Positions 1-6,471 of a DNA stretch of 7,348 nt are shown here, in pieces. Each line of letters starts with the position of its first letter. Positions within the stretch are counted from its first letter, which is position 1. Both the position numbers and the translations under genes were made by a program. This stretch comes from Puia dinghuensis (lineage in GTDB: Bacteria > Bacteroidota > Bacteroidia > Chitinophagales > Chitinophagaceae): NCBI GenBank assembly GCA_026224995.1, contig JAMFRX010000691.1, forward strand, positions 1 through 7,348, written 5' to 3'. Below the pieces are notes generated by a model. That model saw only the letters and a list, made by a program, of their open reading frames with translations. It did no database searches and was not told the DNA's origin.

Positions 1-168
1 ATGGTCGGGGATATCCAGTGCCAGATCGATGGTGTAATGCTTGATATCCACATTGGCCTGCTCAGGCTTTAGCTTCCCGCCATACGAAGGTCGGTCCGAT
101 GGCGGACGTTGGGCAAAGATGCCGCCGGCCATCAGCAGCCAGGCACAGCAAAGGAGGGATCGTATCAT
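1..168 (-). CDS. Probable M1-family metallopeptidase (aminopeptidase N-like), N-terminal fragment
   Basis: Only the first 56 codons are in the window; the gene continues past the left edge. It starts at the ATG at 168. The first 20 residues form a type I signal peptide: MIRS, then a hydrophobic stretch (LLCCAWLLMAGGIF) ending in AQ, so the product is exported. The mature start contains YGGKLKPEQANVDIKHYTI, which resembles the entry into the N-terminal beta domain of Bacteroidota M1 aminopeptidases, where 'GG.L..EQA..D..HY.L.L' is common. The diagnostic GxMEN and HExxH zinc motifs lie outside the window, so the family call rests on this short segment only. The gene lies 68 bp downstream of uxuA on the same strand. 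No convincing Shine-Dalgarno site is present. A weak -7-like box (TATCTTCG, minus strand, 197-190) could drive it separately. No strong terminator separates it from uxuA, so read-through is possible. Confidence 0.72.
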   Translation of the reverse strand, partial: MIRSLLCCAWLLMAGGIFAQRPPSDRPSYGGKLKPEQANVDIKHYTIDLALDIPDH

Positions 169-236
169 GGTAGTAGCGTTGGTAAGCGCCGAAGATAAGA
201 ATTGCGGGTCGCGTCGCCTAACCATAAATTAGCCGG

Positions 237-1412
237 TTATTTCCCAAAAGCTACCCCCCATTGGACCCCCCTGAGCTCCGCCAGTCCCCGGAGCCGGCCG
301 ATGGCGCTATAGCCCGGGTAGGTGGTCTTTTTGAGGTCGTCCAGCATCTGGTGTCCATGGTCGGGCCGCATGGGAAGGGAGATACCCCGTTTCTGCTGCA
401 CGGCCAGCAATTCCCTGATGACGGCGACCATATCCACGTCGCCGCCCAGATGGTCGGCCTCATAGAAATTGCCTTCGGCATCCCGCTTCGTGCTGCGCAG
501 ATGAATAAAGTGAATATGATCTCCCAGCCGGCGTACCATACCAGGCAGATCGTTGTCGGCCCGCACCCCATAGCTGCCGGTACAGAAACATAGTCCATTG
601 GCGGGCGAAGGCGCACAGTCCAGCAGCTCCCGGGCATCCTGCTCGGTGCTCACGATCCGCGGCAGCCCTAAGATGGGATAAGGAGGATCGTCAGGATGAA
701 TGGCCAGCTTAAGCCCCACCGCTTCCGCTACGGGCACCACCTGCTGCAGAAAATAGAACAGGTGCTGCTTCAGCTTACCGGCATCGATGCCTTCATACGT
801 CTTCAGCGCCTGGAGGATCTGCGCTTCGGTGAAACGCTCTTCGCTTCCCGGCAGTCCCAGCAGCGTATTGCGATAGAGCGTTTCCTTTTCCGCGGCGCTC
901 ATCGTGCCCAGGCGTCGTTCCGCCCGGGCGATCTCTTCTTTTGTATAGTCTTTTTCCGCGCCGGGGCGCTTCAGGATAAAAAGATCGAAGGCCACGAAAG
1001 CCGATTTCTCGAACCGGAGGGCCTTGCTCCGGTCCGGCATCTCGTAAGCGATATCGGTCCGCATCCAGTCCAGGATGGGCATAAAGTTATAGGTCACCAC
1101 CTCCAGCCCAGCCTTCGCCACATTGCGCAGGCTCTCCTGGTAGTTGCCGATATACCGCTGGTATTGGCCGGTCTGCTTCTTGATATCCTCATGCACCGGC
1201 AGGCTTTCGATCACCGTCCACCGCATCCCCGCCGACTCTACCTCCGCTTTCCGCTTCCCGATCTCCTCCAACGTCCAGACTTCACCTACCGGAACATGAT
1301 GCAGCGCCGTCACCACACCGGTACAGCCCGCCTGACGGATATCCCAAAGGCTCACCGGATCGTTAGGCCCATACCAGCGCATGGTCTCTTCCATTAATAA
1401 AGCTCTTTCCAT
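237..1412 (-). CDS. uxuA: Mannonate dehydratase UxuA
   Basis: This is a cytoplasmic enzyme (EC 4.2.1.8) that dehydrates D-mannonate to 2-keto-3-deoxy-D-gluconate in glucuronate breakdown; it has no signal peptide. The 391-residue length fits the family. Family blocks seen in order: RWYGPNDPV (12-20), TGVVTALHHVPVGEVW (31-46), HPDDPP (239-244), CFCTGSYGVRADNDLPG (275-291), HFIHLRST (301-308), HLGGDVDM (321-328) and MRPDHGHQMLDD (348-359). By comparison with characterised UxuA/ManD proteins, the divalent-metal and catalytic residues map to His239, Cys277, His304, Asp351 and His352, all present. The first ATG (1412) lies 5 bp after the GH3 stop, so the two are almost surely co-transcribed. Met7 (ATG at 1394) is an equally good start: it follows a purine-rich GGAAAGAG about 8 nt upstream and gives the more usual short N-terminus. 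Its neighbours suggest that it processes glucuronate released from xylan; uxaC, uxuB and kdgK are not in the window. Confidence 0.96.
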   Translation of the reverse strand: MERALLMEETMRWYGPNDPVSLWDIRQAGCTGVVTALHHVPVGEVWTLEEIGKRKAEVESAGMRWTVIESLPVHEDIKKQTGQYQRYIGNYQESLRNVAKAGLEVVTYNFMPILDWMRTDIAYEMPDRSKALRFEKSAFVAFDLFILKRPGAEKDYTKEEIARAERRLGTMSAAEKETLYRNTLLGLPGSEERFTEAQILQALKTYEGIDAGKLKQHLFYFLQQVVPVAEAVGLKLAIHPDDPPYPILGLPRIVSTEQDARELLDCAPSPANGLCFCTGSYGVRADNDLPGMVRRLGDHIHFIHLRSTKRDAEGNFYEADHLGGDVDMVAVIRELLAVQQKRGISLPMRPDHGHQMLDDLKKTTYPGYSAIGRLRGLAELRGVQWGVAFGK

Positions 1413-1417
1413 ATTTT

Positions 1418-3595
1418 TTATTTTTCCGTAATCTCCACCTCGGTCTCTACTCCCCTTGCCGCACCCAGCTCCTCGCTCCGATGCGTAGGCAACGAACCGG
1501 CGACGCTGATCCTGATCTTCCCGGCAGGCATAACACGCAGCCCCTTGGCATCTATCAGCGACAACTGCTCGGGCGTCAGCGTAAAGCTCAGCCTGGTGGA
1601 GGCGCCTGGTGCCAAAGATACACGCTGGAATCCTTTCAGCGCAAATAAAGGTGCGCCTTCTCCTTGGTTTTCATGCGTGACATAGAGCTGCGCCACTTCA
1701 TCGGATGCCATCTTGCCGGTATTGGTGAGGGTTACGGTTACGACAACGTTTTCGTGCGGGCCGATCCTGGCCTTCGACACGTTGAGATCGCCATAGGAAA
1801 ACGTGGTATAGCTCAGTCCGAACCCGAATGGATACAAAGGATCTGCCTTCATATAACGGTAAGTCCGTCCTTTCATCCCATAGTCTTCATAAGGCGGCAG
1901 CTGATCATAGGAACGTGGAAAGGTCACCGGCAGCTTACCCGAAGGCGACACCTTCCCGAAAAGGATATCGGCGACGGCATTGCCTCCTTCTTCACCCGGA
2001 TACCAGACCAGCAGCACGGCATCGGCCAGTTCCTGTACCTCCGCGAGGTTCATCGGACTGCCTCCGGTGATGACGGCGATCACCGGATGGCTATTGCCTT
2101 TCTTCAATTTCCGCAGGTACTCCAGTTGGGCGGCGGGCAGATTGTAATCCAGCCTGTCGCCGGCAGACGGCGAGGCCAGCGATTCCCCCTCCTCTCCTTC
2201 CAATAGCCCGGAGATGCCCAGCACCGCAATGGTCGCATCGGCCGTCTTCGCCTCGCCGGACGCCCAGTCTATCGGGTTCACATTTTCGCGGTCCAGCAGC
2301 ACGCCCTGTCTATAGGTCATCTGACTGCCCGGCTGCGCCTGCGCGGCCAGCCCTTCGAGAATGGTGACAAGCCTGTCATTGACGCCATAGTAGTTTCCCA
2401 GGAGCACATCGACCGCGGCGGCATTGGGGCCGGTGATATAATATTTTTTCAGCCCGCCCGACAAAGGCAATGCCCCATTGTTCTTCAGCAGGACGATCGC
2501 CTTCTCCGCAACCTTCCTCGCCAACGCACGATGTTCAGGGCTGTTGATCACGCGCTCGGGTATGCGATCATAAGGATCGGAACCCGCAGGGTCGAAGAGC
2601 CCTAGCTTAAACCGGGTACGCAGCAGGATAGCAAGAGAGCTGTCGATCTCCTTTTGCGTCACGAGACCCTGATGGAGCGCATCGATCAGCGAAAGATAGG
2701 TATCGCCGCAGTTCAGGTTCACGCCACGCTCAAGCGCCAGCGCAGCCGCACCCGTCTTGCTGTTCACCAGCTTATGCCCCTCATAAATATCGGCGATGGC
2801 ATCGCAATCGGAGACTATATGCCCCTTGAACCCCCATTGATTCCGCAGCACATCCTGCAGCAGATAGGTATTCGCACAGCAGGCTTCTCCGTCAGTCCGG
2901 TTGTAAGCGCACATCACCGCCTCCACTTTTGCATCCACCAACGCATGAAAGGCGGGCAGATAAGTCTCCCACAGATCTTTGGGCGATACCTCCGCATCAA
3001 ACTGGTGCCGCAGCCGCTCCGGACCGCTGTGCACCGCATAGTGCTTGGCGCAGGCCGCCACTTTCAAATAGCGCGGGTCCTCGCCTTGCAGGCCCTTCAC
3101 CAGCGCTACGCCCATCCGGCTGGTGAGGTACGGGTCTTCCCCATACGTCTCCTGCCCCCTGCCCCATCTCGGGTCCCGGAAGATATTGATGTTGGGCGTC
3201 CAGAATGTCAGCCCGCCAAACTGCATATGGTAGCCCTTTTTCAACGCGGCATTGTACATCGCCCTGGCTTCATCGGAGATGGCGTCGGCTACGGCATGCA
3301 CCAGCCCGTCGTCGAAGGTGGCGGCCATGCCTATAGGTTGGGGAAAGATAGTGGCAATGCCCGAACGGGCTACGCCATGCAACGCCTCGTTCCACCAGTT
3401 GTATTCGGGTATACCAAGCCGTGGTATCGCCGGCGTGCTGTTCATCATCTGGTAGATCTTCTCCTCCGGCGTCAGCCGGTTCAGGAGGTCCTGCACCCGC
3501 GTATCCAGGGGCAGCGCAGGATTTAAATAAGGGGCTTGCTGCGCTTGCCCAACAAGGAGCAGACAGCTGGCAATCGTTGTAAGGAGAATTTTCAT
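1418..3595 (-). CDS. Secreted GH3 beta-xylosidase/beta-glucosidase-like glycoside hydrolase
   Basis: A 725-residue retaining exo-glycosidase expected in the periplasm. Residues 1-18 or so are a type I signal peptide (hydrophobic core, GQA then QQ). The N-terminal (beta/alpha)8 domain covers about 25-340. It carries blocks typical of the plant-like BXL/xylosidase branch of GH3: GLTFWTPNINIFRDPRWGRGQET (split here as residues 128-139 and 140-150), AKHYAVHSGPE (183-193, with the substrate-binding Lys184-His185) and VSDCDA (261-266), where Asp263 is the expected nucleophile. The C-terminal alpha/beta sandwich (about 360-600) contains LEGEEGE (465-471), the usual place of the acid/base Glu; whether this is Glu466 or Glu468 cannot be settled by eye. 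It also contains WYPGEEGG (531-538), GKLPVTFP (553-560) and KGRTYRYM (575-582). An Fn3-like domain fills about 610-700. All parts are intact. Xylose versus glucose specificity is not decidable here; the CE15 and uxuA neighbours favour xylo-oligosaccharides. A 26-bp palindromic operator lies 23 bp upstream of the start, and uxuA follows within 5 bp. Confidence 0.95.
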   Translation of the reverse strand: MKILLTTIASCLLLVGQAQQAPYLNPALPLDTRVQDLLNRLTPEEKIYQMMNSTPAIPRLGIPEYNWWNEALHGVARSGIATIFPQPIGMAATFDDGLVHAVADAISDEARAMYNAALKKGYHMQFGGLTFWTPNINIFRDPRWGRGQETYGEDPYLTSRMGVALVKGLQGEDPRYLKVAACAKHYAVHSGPERLRHQFDAEVSPKDLWETYLPAFHALVDAKVEAVMCAYNRTDGEACCANTYLLQDVLRNQWGFKGHIVSDCDAIADIYEGHKLVNSKTGAAALALERGVNLNCGDTYLSLIDALHQGLVTQKEIDSSLAILLRTRFKLGLFDPAGSDPYDRIPERVINSPEHRALARKVAEKAIVLLKNNGALPLSGGLKKYYITGPNAAAVDVLLGNYYGVNDRLVTILEGLAAQAQPGSQMTYRQGVLLDRENVNPIDWASGEAKTADATIAVLGISGLLEGEEGESLASPSAGDRLDYNLPAAQLEYLRKLKKGNSHPVIAVITGGSPMNLAEVQELADAVLLVWYPGEEGGNAVADILFGKVSPSGKLPVTFPRSYDQLPPYEDYGMKGRTYRYMKADPLYPFGFGLSYTTFSYGDLNVSKARIGPHENVVVTVTLTNTGKMASDEVAQLYVTHENQGEGAPLFALKGFQRVSLAPGASTRLSFTLTPEQLSLIDAKGLRVMPAGKIRISVAGSLPTHRSEELGAARGVETEVEITEK

Positions 3596-3620
3596 AGAAC
3601 TAAAATAGGCAAAATTGCTT

Positions 3621-3628
3621 AAAATGTA
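3621..3628 (-). promoter_or_regulatory. Candidate -7 box for the GH3-uxuA transcript, inside the operator
   Basis: Reading on the minus strand this is TACATTTT, seven of eight positions of the Bacteroidota -7 element TAnnTTTG. Transcription would begin roughly 20 nt before the GH3 ATG. A second option is CAATTTTG (3617-3610, also 7/8), closer to the start and giving a leader of only about 8-10 nt. No convincing -33 TTTG accompanies either box, so which is used is not resolved. In both cases the palindrome overlaps the promoter region. Confidence 0.35.
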
Positions 3629-3634
3629 ATCGAT

Positions 3635-3642
3635 TACATTTT
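3635..3642 (+). promoter_or_regulatory. Candidate -7 box for the serpin gene, inside the operator
   Basis: The other arm of the palindrome reads TACATTTT on the plus strand, again seven of eight positions of TAnnTTTG. It would give a leader of about 60 nt before the serpin ATG at 3709. A weak upstream TTG at 3615-3617 is slightly too close to be a good -33 element. This is inferred from similarity to the Bacteroidota promoter consensus only. Confidence 0.3.
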
Positions 3643-3708
3643 AACACATTCCGGCCCGGTGCAACGGTCCGCTCCATTCCCTTGTCACATTCAAAAAACC
3701 TAAATTTT

Positions 3709-4983
3709 ATGGGACCCCGCAGCCGCGCAGGCCTTCTATCCGCCTGCCTTATCCTTTGCCTTGCCTTAACCGTCATCTCCTGTAGCAAGAACAACAGCTC
3801 CTCTCAGGGTATCGACACTCCCTTGGATCTGCCGCCAGGCAGCAGTGCCATTACAAACGCCGCTAACCAGTTTGCTCTGAACACTTTTCAGCAGGTCCTT
3901 CAGACGGAACCCAGGGGCGCCAACACCCTCATCTCTCCCCTCAGCATCTACCTGGCGCTGGGAATCACCTATAACGGCGCCGCAGGGGCGACCGCGGATT
4001 CCATGGCCGCCACGTTGGATCTTGCCGGCATTCCCGCAGGCGAGCTCAATGCCGTTTGCAAGGCCCTCCTCCAGCAGCTTCCCAAAGAGGACAATAAGGT
4101 CCAGCTGTCACTGGCCAACTCCATCTGGTATGGTAAACAATACCCGCAGCCCACCCCTGCCTTCCAGGATACCATCGGCAATGCCTTCCTGAGCACCATC
4201 CAGGGCCTGGACTTCACCGCCGCACAGGCCGCCCTGAATACCATCAATTCCTGGGTCGCGAAAAATACGAACAACAAGATCCCCACCATCCTTTCCCACA
4301 TAGACCCTAGCACCCTTATCGTATTGGCCAATGCTATTTATTTCAACGGTGCCTGGCTGAATGCCTTCAAGACCAGCGATACTCAAAATGAACCCTTCGT
4401 CCTCGCCAACGGAAGCAACGTCACCGTCCCCTTCATGAACCAGACGGCAGAGCTGAGAGCGTATCAAAACACCCAGTTCACACTGGCCGAACTACCCTAT
4501 GGCACGGGCAAAGCCTTCGATATGTATCTCGTCATCCCCACCCAGACCTCCGCCTCCGTGTATGACTTTGCCGCCTCCCTGAATGCCGCCACCCTGGCCA
4601 ACGCCGTTTCACACCTCGACTCGGTGAAGGCAAAGCTCACCATCCCCAAATGGGAGTACTCCTATTCCATCGACAACATGAAGACCGAGCTCACCCAAAT
4701 GGGCATGGGCATCGCTTTCAGCGATGACGAAGCAGATTTTACAAAAATGTATCCGGCGACCCAGATGAATCTTTCCCAGGTCGCCCACAAGACCTATATC
4801 CAGGTGTCGGAAGCGGGGACACAGGCGGCGGCAGCTACCGCAGTAGTAGGGATTACTACCACAAGCATTATCGGCGGGCCGATACCCATAAAAGCCGACC
4901 ACCCCTTCGTCTATCTGATCGTGGAAAAACAAACAGGTACCATCCTGTTCACAGGCATCGTCAATGATCCGTCGCAACACTGA
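3709..4983 (+). CDS. Lipoprotein serpin (serine/cysteine protease inhibitor)
   Basis: A 424-residue serpin, a suicide inhibitor that traps a target protease when its reactive-centre loop is cut. I chose the ATG at 3709 because it gives a clean lipoprotein signal: a Gly-Pro-Arg-Ser-Arg n-region, a hydrophobic core and lipobox VISC with acylated Cys25, followed by the polar SKNNSSSQ. A longer TTG start at 3682 would only add nine polar residues. Serpin blocks (numbered from this ATG): NTLISPLSIYLALG (72-85), LANAIYFNGAW (206-216), ELPYGTGKAFDMYLVIP (261-277), LTIPKWEYSYSIDNMK (310-325) and ADHPFVYLIVEKQTGTILF (396-414). The hinge EAGTQAAAAT (368-377) matches the inhibitory P17-P8 pattern, with Gly P15, Thr P14 and a small-residue run, so inhibition rather than mere fold is likely. 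Counting 17 residues from the hinge puts P1-P1' near Thr384-Thr385; the target protease is unknown. It sits in a glycan locus, divergent from GH3, and overlaps the 3' end of the SASA-family gene by 23 bp. Confidence 0.95.
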   Translation: MGPRSRAGLLSACLILCLALTVISCSKNNSSSQGIDTPLDLPPGSSAITNAANQFALNTFQQVLQTEPRGANTLISPLSIYLALGITYNGAAGATADSMAATLDLAGIPAGELNAVCKALLQQLPKEDNKVQLSLANSIWYGKQYPQPTPAFQDTIGNAFLSTIQGLDFTAAQAALNTINSWVAKNTNNKIPTILSHIDPSTLIVLANAIYFNGAWLNAFKTSDTQNEPFVLANGSNVTVPFMNQTAELRAYQNTQFTLAELPYGTGKAFDMYLVIPTQTSASVYDFAASLNAATLANAVSHLDSVKAKLTIPKWEYSYSIDNMKTELTQMGMGIAFSDDEADFTKMYPATQMNLSQVAHKTYIQVSEAGTQAAAATAVVGITTTSIIGGPIPIKADHPFVYLIVEKQTGTILFTGIVNDPSQH

Positions 4984-6439
4984 CCCGCTTAGCCCTGACG
5001 TGACCAGCAAAAGGAGGAGCTGGAAGCCCGTCTTTAAAAAGAATATCTCTATTGAATAAATTCGCCCCATAGGGATTATCAGCCCAGGCATACCGAACCG
5101 CAACAGGATGGGCTACCTCGTCGCTCCAGACGATGACCTTCTTGCCCTCGAGAATAGCCTTGGCCGGTACATACCGGTCGTCGGCGCCGGCGATGGAAAA
5201 ACCCTTGAGATCCCCACCGCCCTTGACGATGAGCCCCGTGTTTACCTCGTCGAATACGATGTGTATCTTGTTGCCATGGGCCTTCATCGAATGATACATC
5301 GGCCCGGAATAAATGATATTGATCTTGCCATAGGCAATGGCCTCCGCAGATAGAAAGAGCCGCCGGCTGAGCTCCTCGAGATCCTTTGGCTGCAAGCCGC
5401 CGGCTTCATCGAGATCGGCCGCAACCGCCATACCGGTCCCGGGTACGCCCAGCGCCATCCGCTGCGCTTCCCGCATCCCTGCCCACCGGCTCTCTTCCGC
5501 CTGCTGCTTTACAGGACCATGCCCTTCCAACTGAACGTAGATGAACGGCAGGCTGCTCTGCCGCCAATGCCGCCGCCAGTCGGCAACCAACGAGGCGAAC
5601 AACGATGTATAGTCAGCCGCCTTCGGCAGATTGGCTTCGCCCTGGTACCAGAGCACGCCTTTGACCGTATAGGTCTCTATGGGCGCTATCATGCCGTTAT
5701 ACAGGCCCCCCGTAGCCCCTTTGTCCGTAGGACCGGTACCCTGCGGGAAGGTGCTGTCGGCATACCGGCCGGCAAGGCTTGCAAAATCTGGAAAAGCGCT
5801 CAGGGCAGCCGGACTCAGCCAGGCTTCGGCCGGGGCCTCGGCCGCGCAAGCGTCGATCAACCCCACCGGCACATGGTACCGGTCGTATAGCTGCCTGGCG
5901 AAAAGGTAGCCAAGCGCGGAAAAAGATAGCACGGAGCTGGAGCTGCCCACTTCCCAATGCCCACCGGTAACGCTCTCCCGCGGTCCTTTGTAATCATAGT
6001 GCTGGGCGATCAGATATTGCCGGATCGGAACATCGTCCGCATGGGCGATGAGCTCGGCATACTGCTCCTTTGCCTTCTCCATCGGCAGCTGCATCTGGTA
6101 TTCACCGGAACATACCCAGACCTCGCCCACCAGAATATTCTTCAGCCAGATATGATTGATGCCGTCTATGTCCATCGTAAAAGGGCCGCCGGCCTTTTTA
6201 GGCCCCAGCACCACCACCCATTTTCCATTGTCTTCCGTCACACTGCTGGCCGTCTCTCCGGCAAACTTCACCGTGACCTTCTCCCCGGGCGTGGCAAAGC
6301 CCCAGATGCGGATAGGAATATCTCGCTGAAGGACCATCCCATCGCCGATCATTTTTGGAACTCTTACCTGCGCGATTGCCGCGGGTCCGGATACTAATAA
6401 CCAAAACAACCACCCCCTCATCCACTTTTTGCTATTCAT
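4961..6439 (-). CDS. Secreted sialate O-acetylesterase (SASA)-family protein, probable pseudoenzyme
   Basis: A 492-residue exported protein of the SASA/SGNH-like acetylesterase family, whose active members remove O-acetyl groups from sugars, including sialate and xylan. I chose the ATG at 6439 because it opens a signal peptide (MNSKKW, then a hydrophobic stretch ending in AAIAQ); the frame is open to 6508, but that would bury the signal. Family blocks: MIGDGMVLQRDIPIRIWG (30-47), GEVWVC (106-111), GVLWYQGEAN (261-270), SRRLFLSAEAIAYGK (358-372), IIYSGPMYHSM (375-385) and YAWADNPYGANLFN (450-463). The catalytic blocks are altered. SGQSNM reads SGEYQM (111-116, Tyr114 where the nucleophile Ser belongs). 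The SxWGGTP oxyanion block reads ACAAEAP (197-203). DIHP reads GLQP (348-351). The codons at these places are in frame with no indel, so this is substitution rather than decay. The function is therefore uncertain: a carbohydrate-binding or scaffold role, or changed chemistry. It lies 32 bp downstream of the CE15 gene on the same strand, likely in one operon. Confidence 0.9.
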   Translation of the reverse strand: MNSKKWMRGWLFWLLVSGPAAIAQVRVPKMIGDGMVLQRDIPIRIWGFATPGEKVTVKFAGETASSVTEDNGKWVVVLGPKKAGGPFTMDIDGINHIWLKNILVGEVWVCSGEYQMQLPMEKAKEQYAELIAHADDVPIRQYLIAQHYDYKGPRESVTGGHWEVGSSSSVLSFSALGYLFARQLYDRYHVPVGLIDACAAEAPAEAWLSPAALSAFPDFASLAGRYADSTFPQGTGPTDKGATGGLYNGMIAPIETYTVKGVLWYQGEANLPKAADYTSLFASLVADWRRHWRQSSLPFIYVQLEGHGPVKQQAEESRWAGMREAQRMALGVPGTGMAVAADLDEAGGLQPKDLEELSRRLFLSAEAIAYGKINIIYSGPMYHSMKAHGNKIHIVFDEVNTGLIVKGGGDLKGFSIAGADDRYVPAKAILEGKKVIVWSDEVAHPVAVRYAWADNPYGANLFNRDILFKDGLPAPPFAGHVRAKRVSVATDH

Positions 6440-6440
6440 G

Positions 6441-6470
6441 AGAACCGATTTGTTTCGCAATATCGGTTTT
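6441..6470. repeat. Inverted repeat (possible hairpin) between the CE15 and SASA-family genes
   Basis: AACCGAT (6443-6449) pairs with ATCGGTT (6462-6468) across a 12-nt loop. On the plus strand the stem extends outward by a G-U and an A-U pair and is followed by T residues to 6472, which resembles an intrinsic terminator pointing away from the genes. On the minus strand, the transcribed direction, the stem occupies the spacer directly before the SASA-family ATG at 6439 and could mask its ribosome entry region. The role is unproven and a seven-pair core can arise by chance in a short spacer. Confidence 0.35.
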
Positions 6471-6471
6471 T

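Larger units (their letters stand above)
3619..3644. promoter_or_regulatory. Perfect 26-bp palindrome, likely LacI/GalR-family operator
   Basis: Thirteen base pairs mirror exactly around a central C-G step at 3631/3632, and the symmetry breaks at 3618/3645 (C against C). The inner 14 bp, TGTAATCGATTACA at 3625-3638, fully match the published cre-type consensus TGWAANCGNTNWCA bound by LacI/GalR regulators such as CcpA. A central CG dyad is characteristic of that regulator family. Flanking AAAA/TTTT runs extend the arms. The site lies in the 113-bp region between the divergent GH3 and serpin genes, 23 bp from the GH3 start codon, where a bound repressor could block transcription. The regulator and effector are unknown, since no regulator gene is in the window. 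That it controls the GH3-uxuA transcript is inferred from position. It is unlikely to be a terminator: the two flanking genes diverge from it and no gene ends there. Confidence 0.8.

Noticed and set aside
41..232. Small plus-strand open frame near the left edge
   Set aside because: It runs opposite the signal-peptide region of the M1-type gene and has no recognisable features.
169..236. Terminator after uxuA
   Set aside because: The best inverted repeat (TAACC...GGTTA) has only five pairs and no T-tract, too weak to call.
696..1397. Plus-strand open frame of 233 codons opposite uxuA
   Set aside because: It is an antisense shadow of a well-conserved enzyme with no domain or start signal of its own.
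2654..3526. Long plus-strand open frame of 290 codons opposite GH3
   Set aside because: It lies antisense to a strongly conserved GH3 gene, is rich in His, Arg and Pro as expected for a shadow frame, and shows no recognisable domain.
3559..3595. IASC at GH3 residues 8-11 resembles a lipobox
   Set aside because: The Cys would come after only ten residues and is followed by more hydrophobic core (LLLVG) and a normal signal peptidase I site near GQA-QQ, so an ordinary signal peptide fits better.
3682..3708. TTG start for the serpin at 3682
   Set aside because: It adds nine polar residues before a complete lipoprotein signal peptide; the ATG at 3709 is the simpler start.
4961..6439. A frameshift or sequencing error explaining the missing SASA catalytic residues
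   Set aside because: I re-read all three blocks from the DNA. Each is in frame, flanked on both sides by well-conserved family residues, with codon substitutions and no insertion or deletion.
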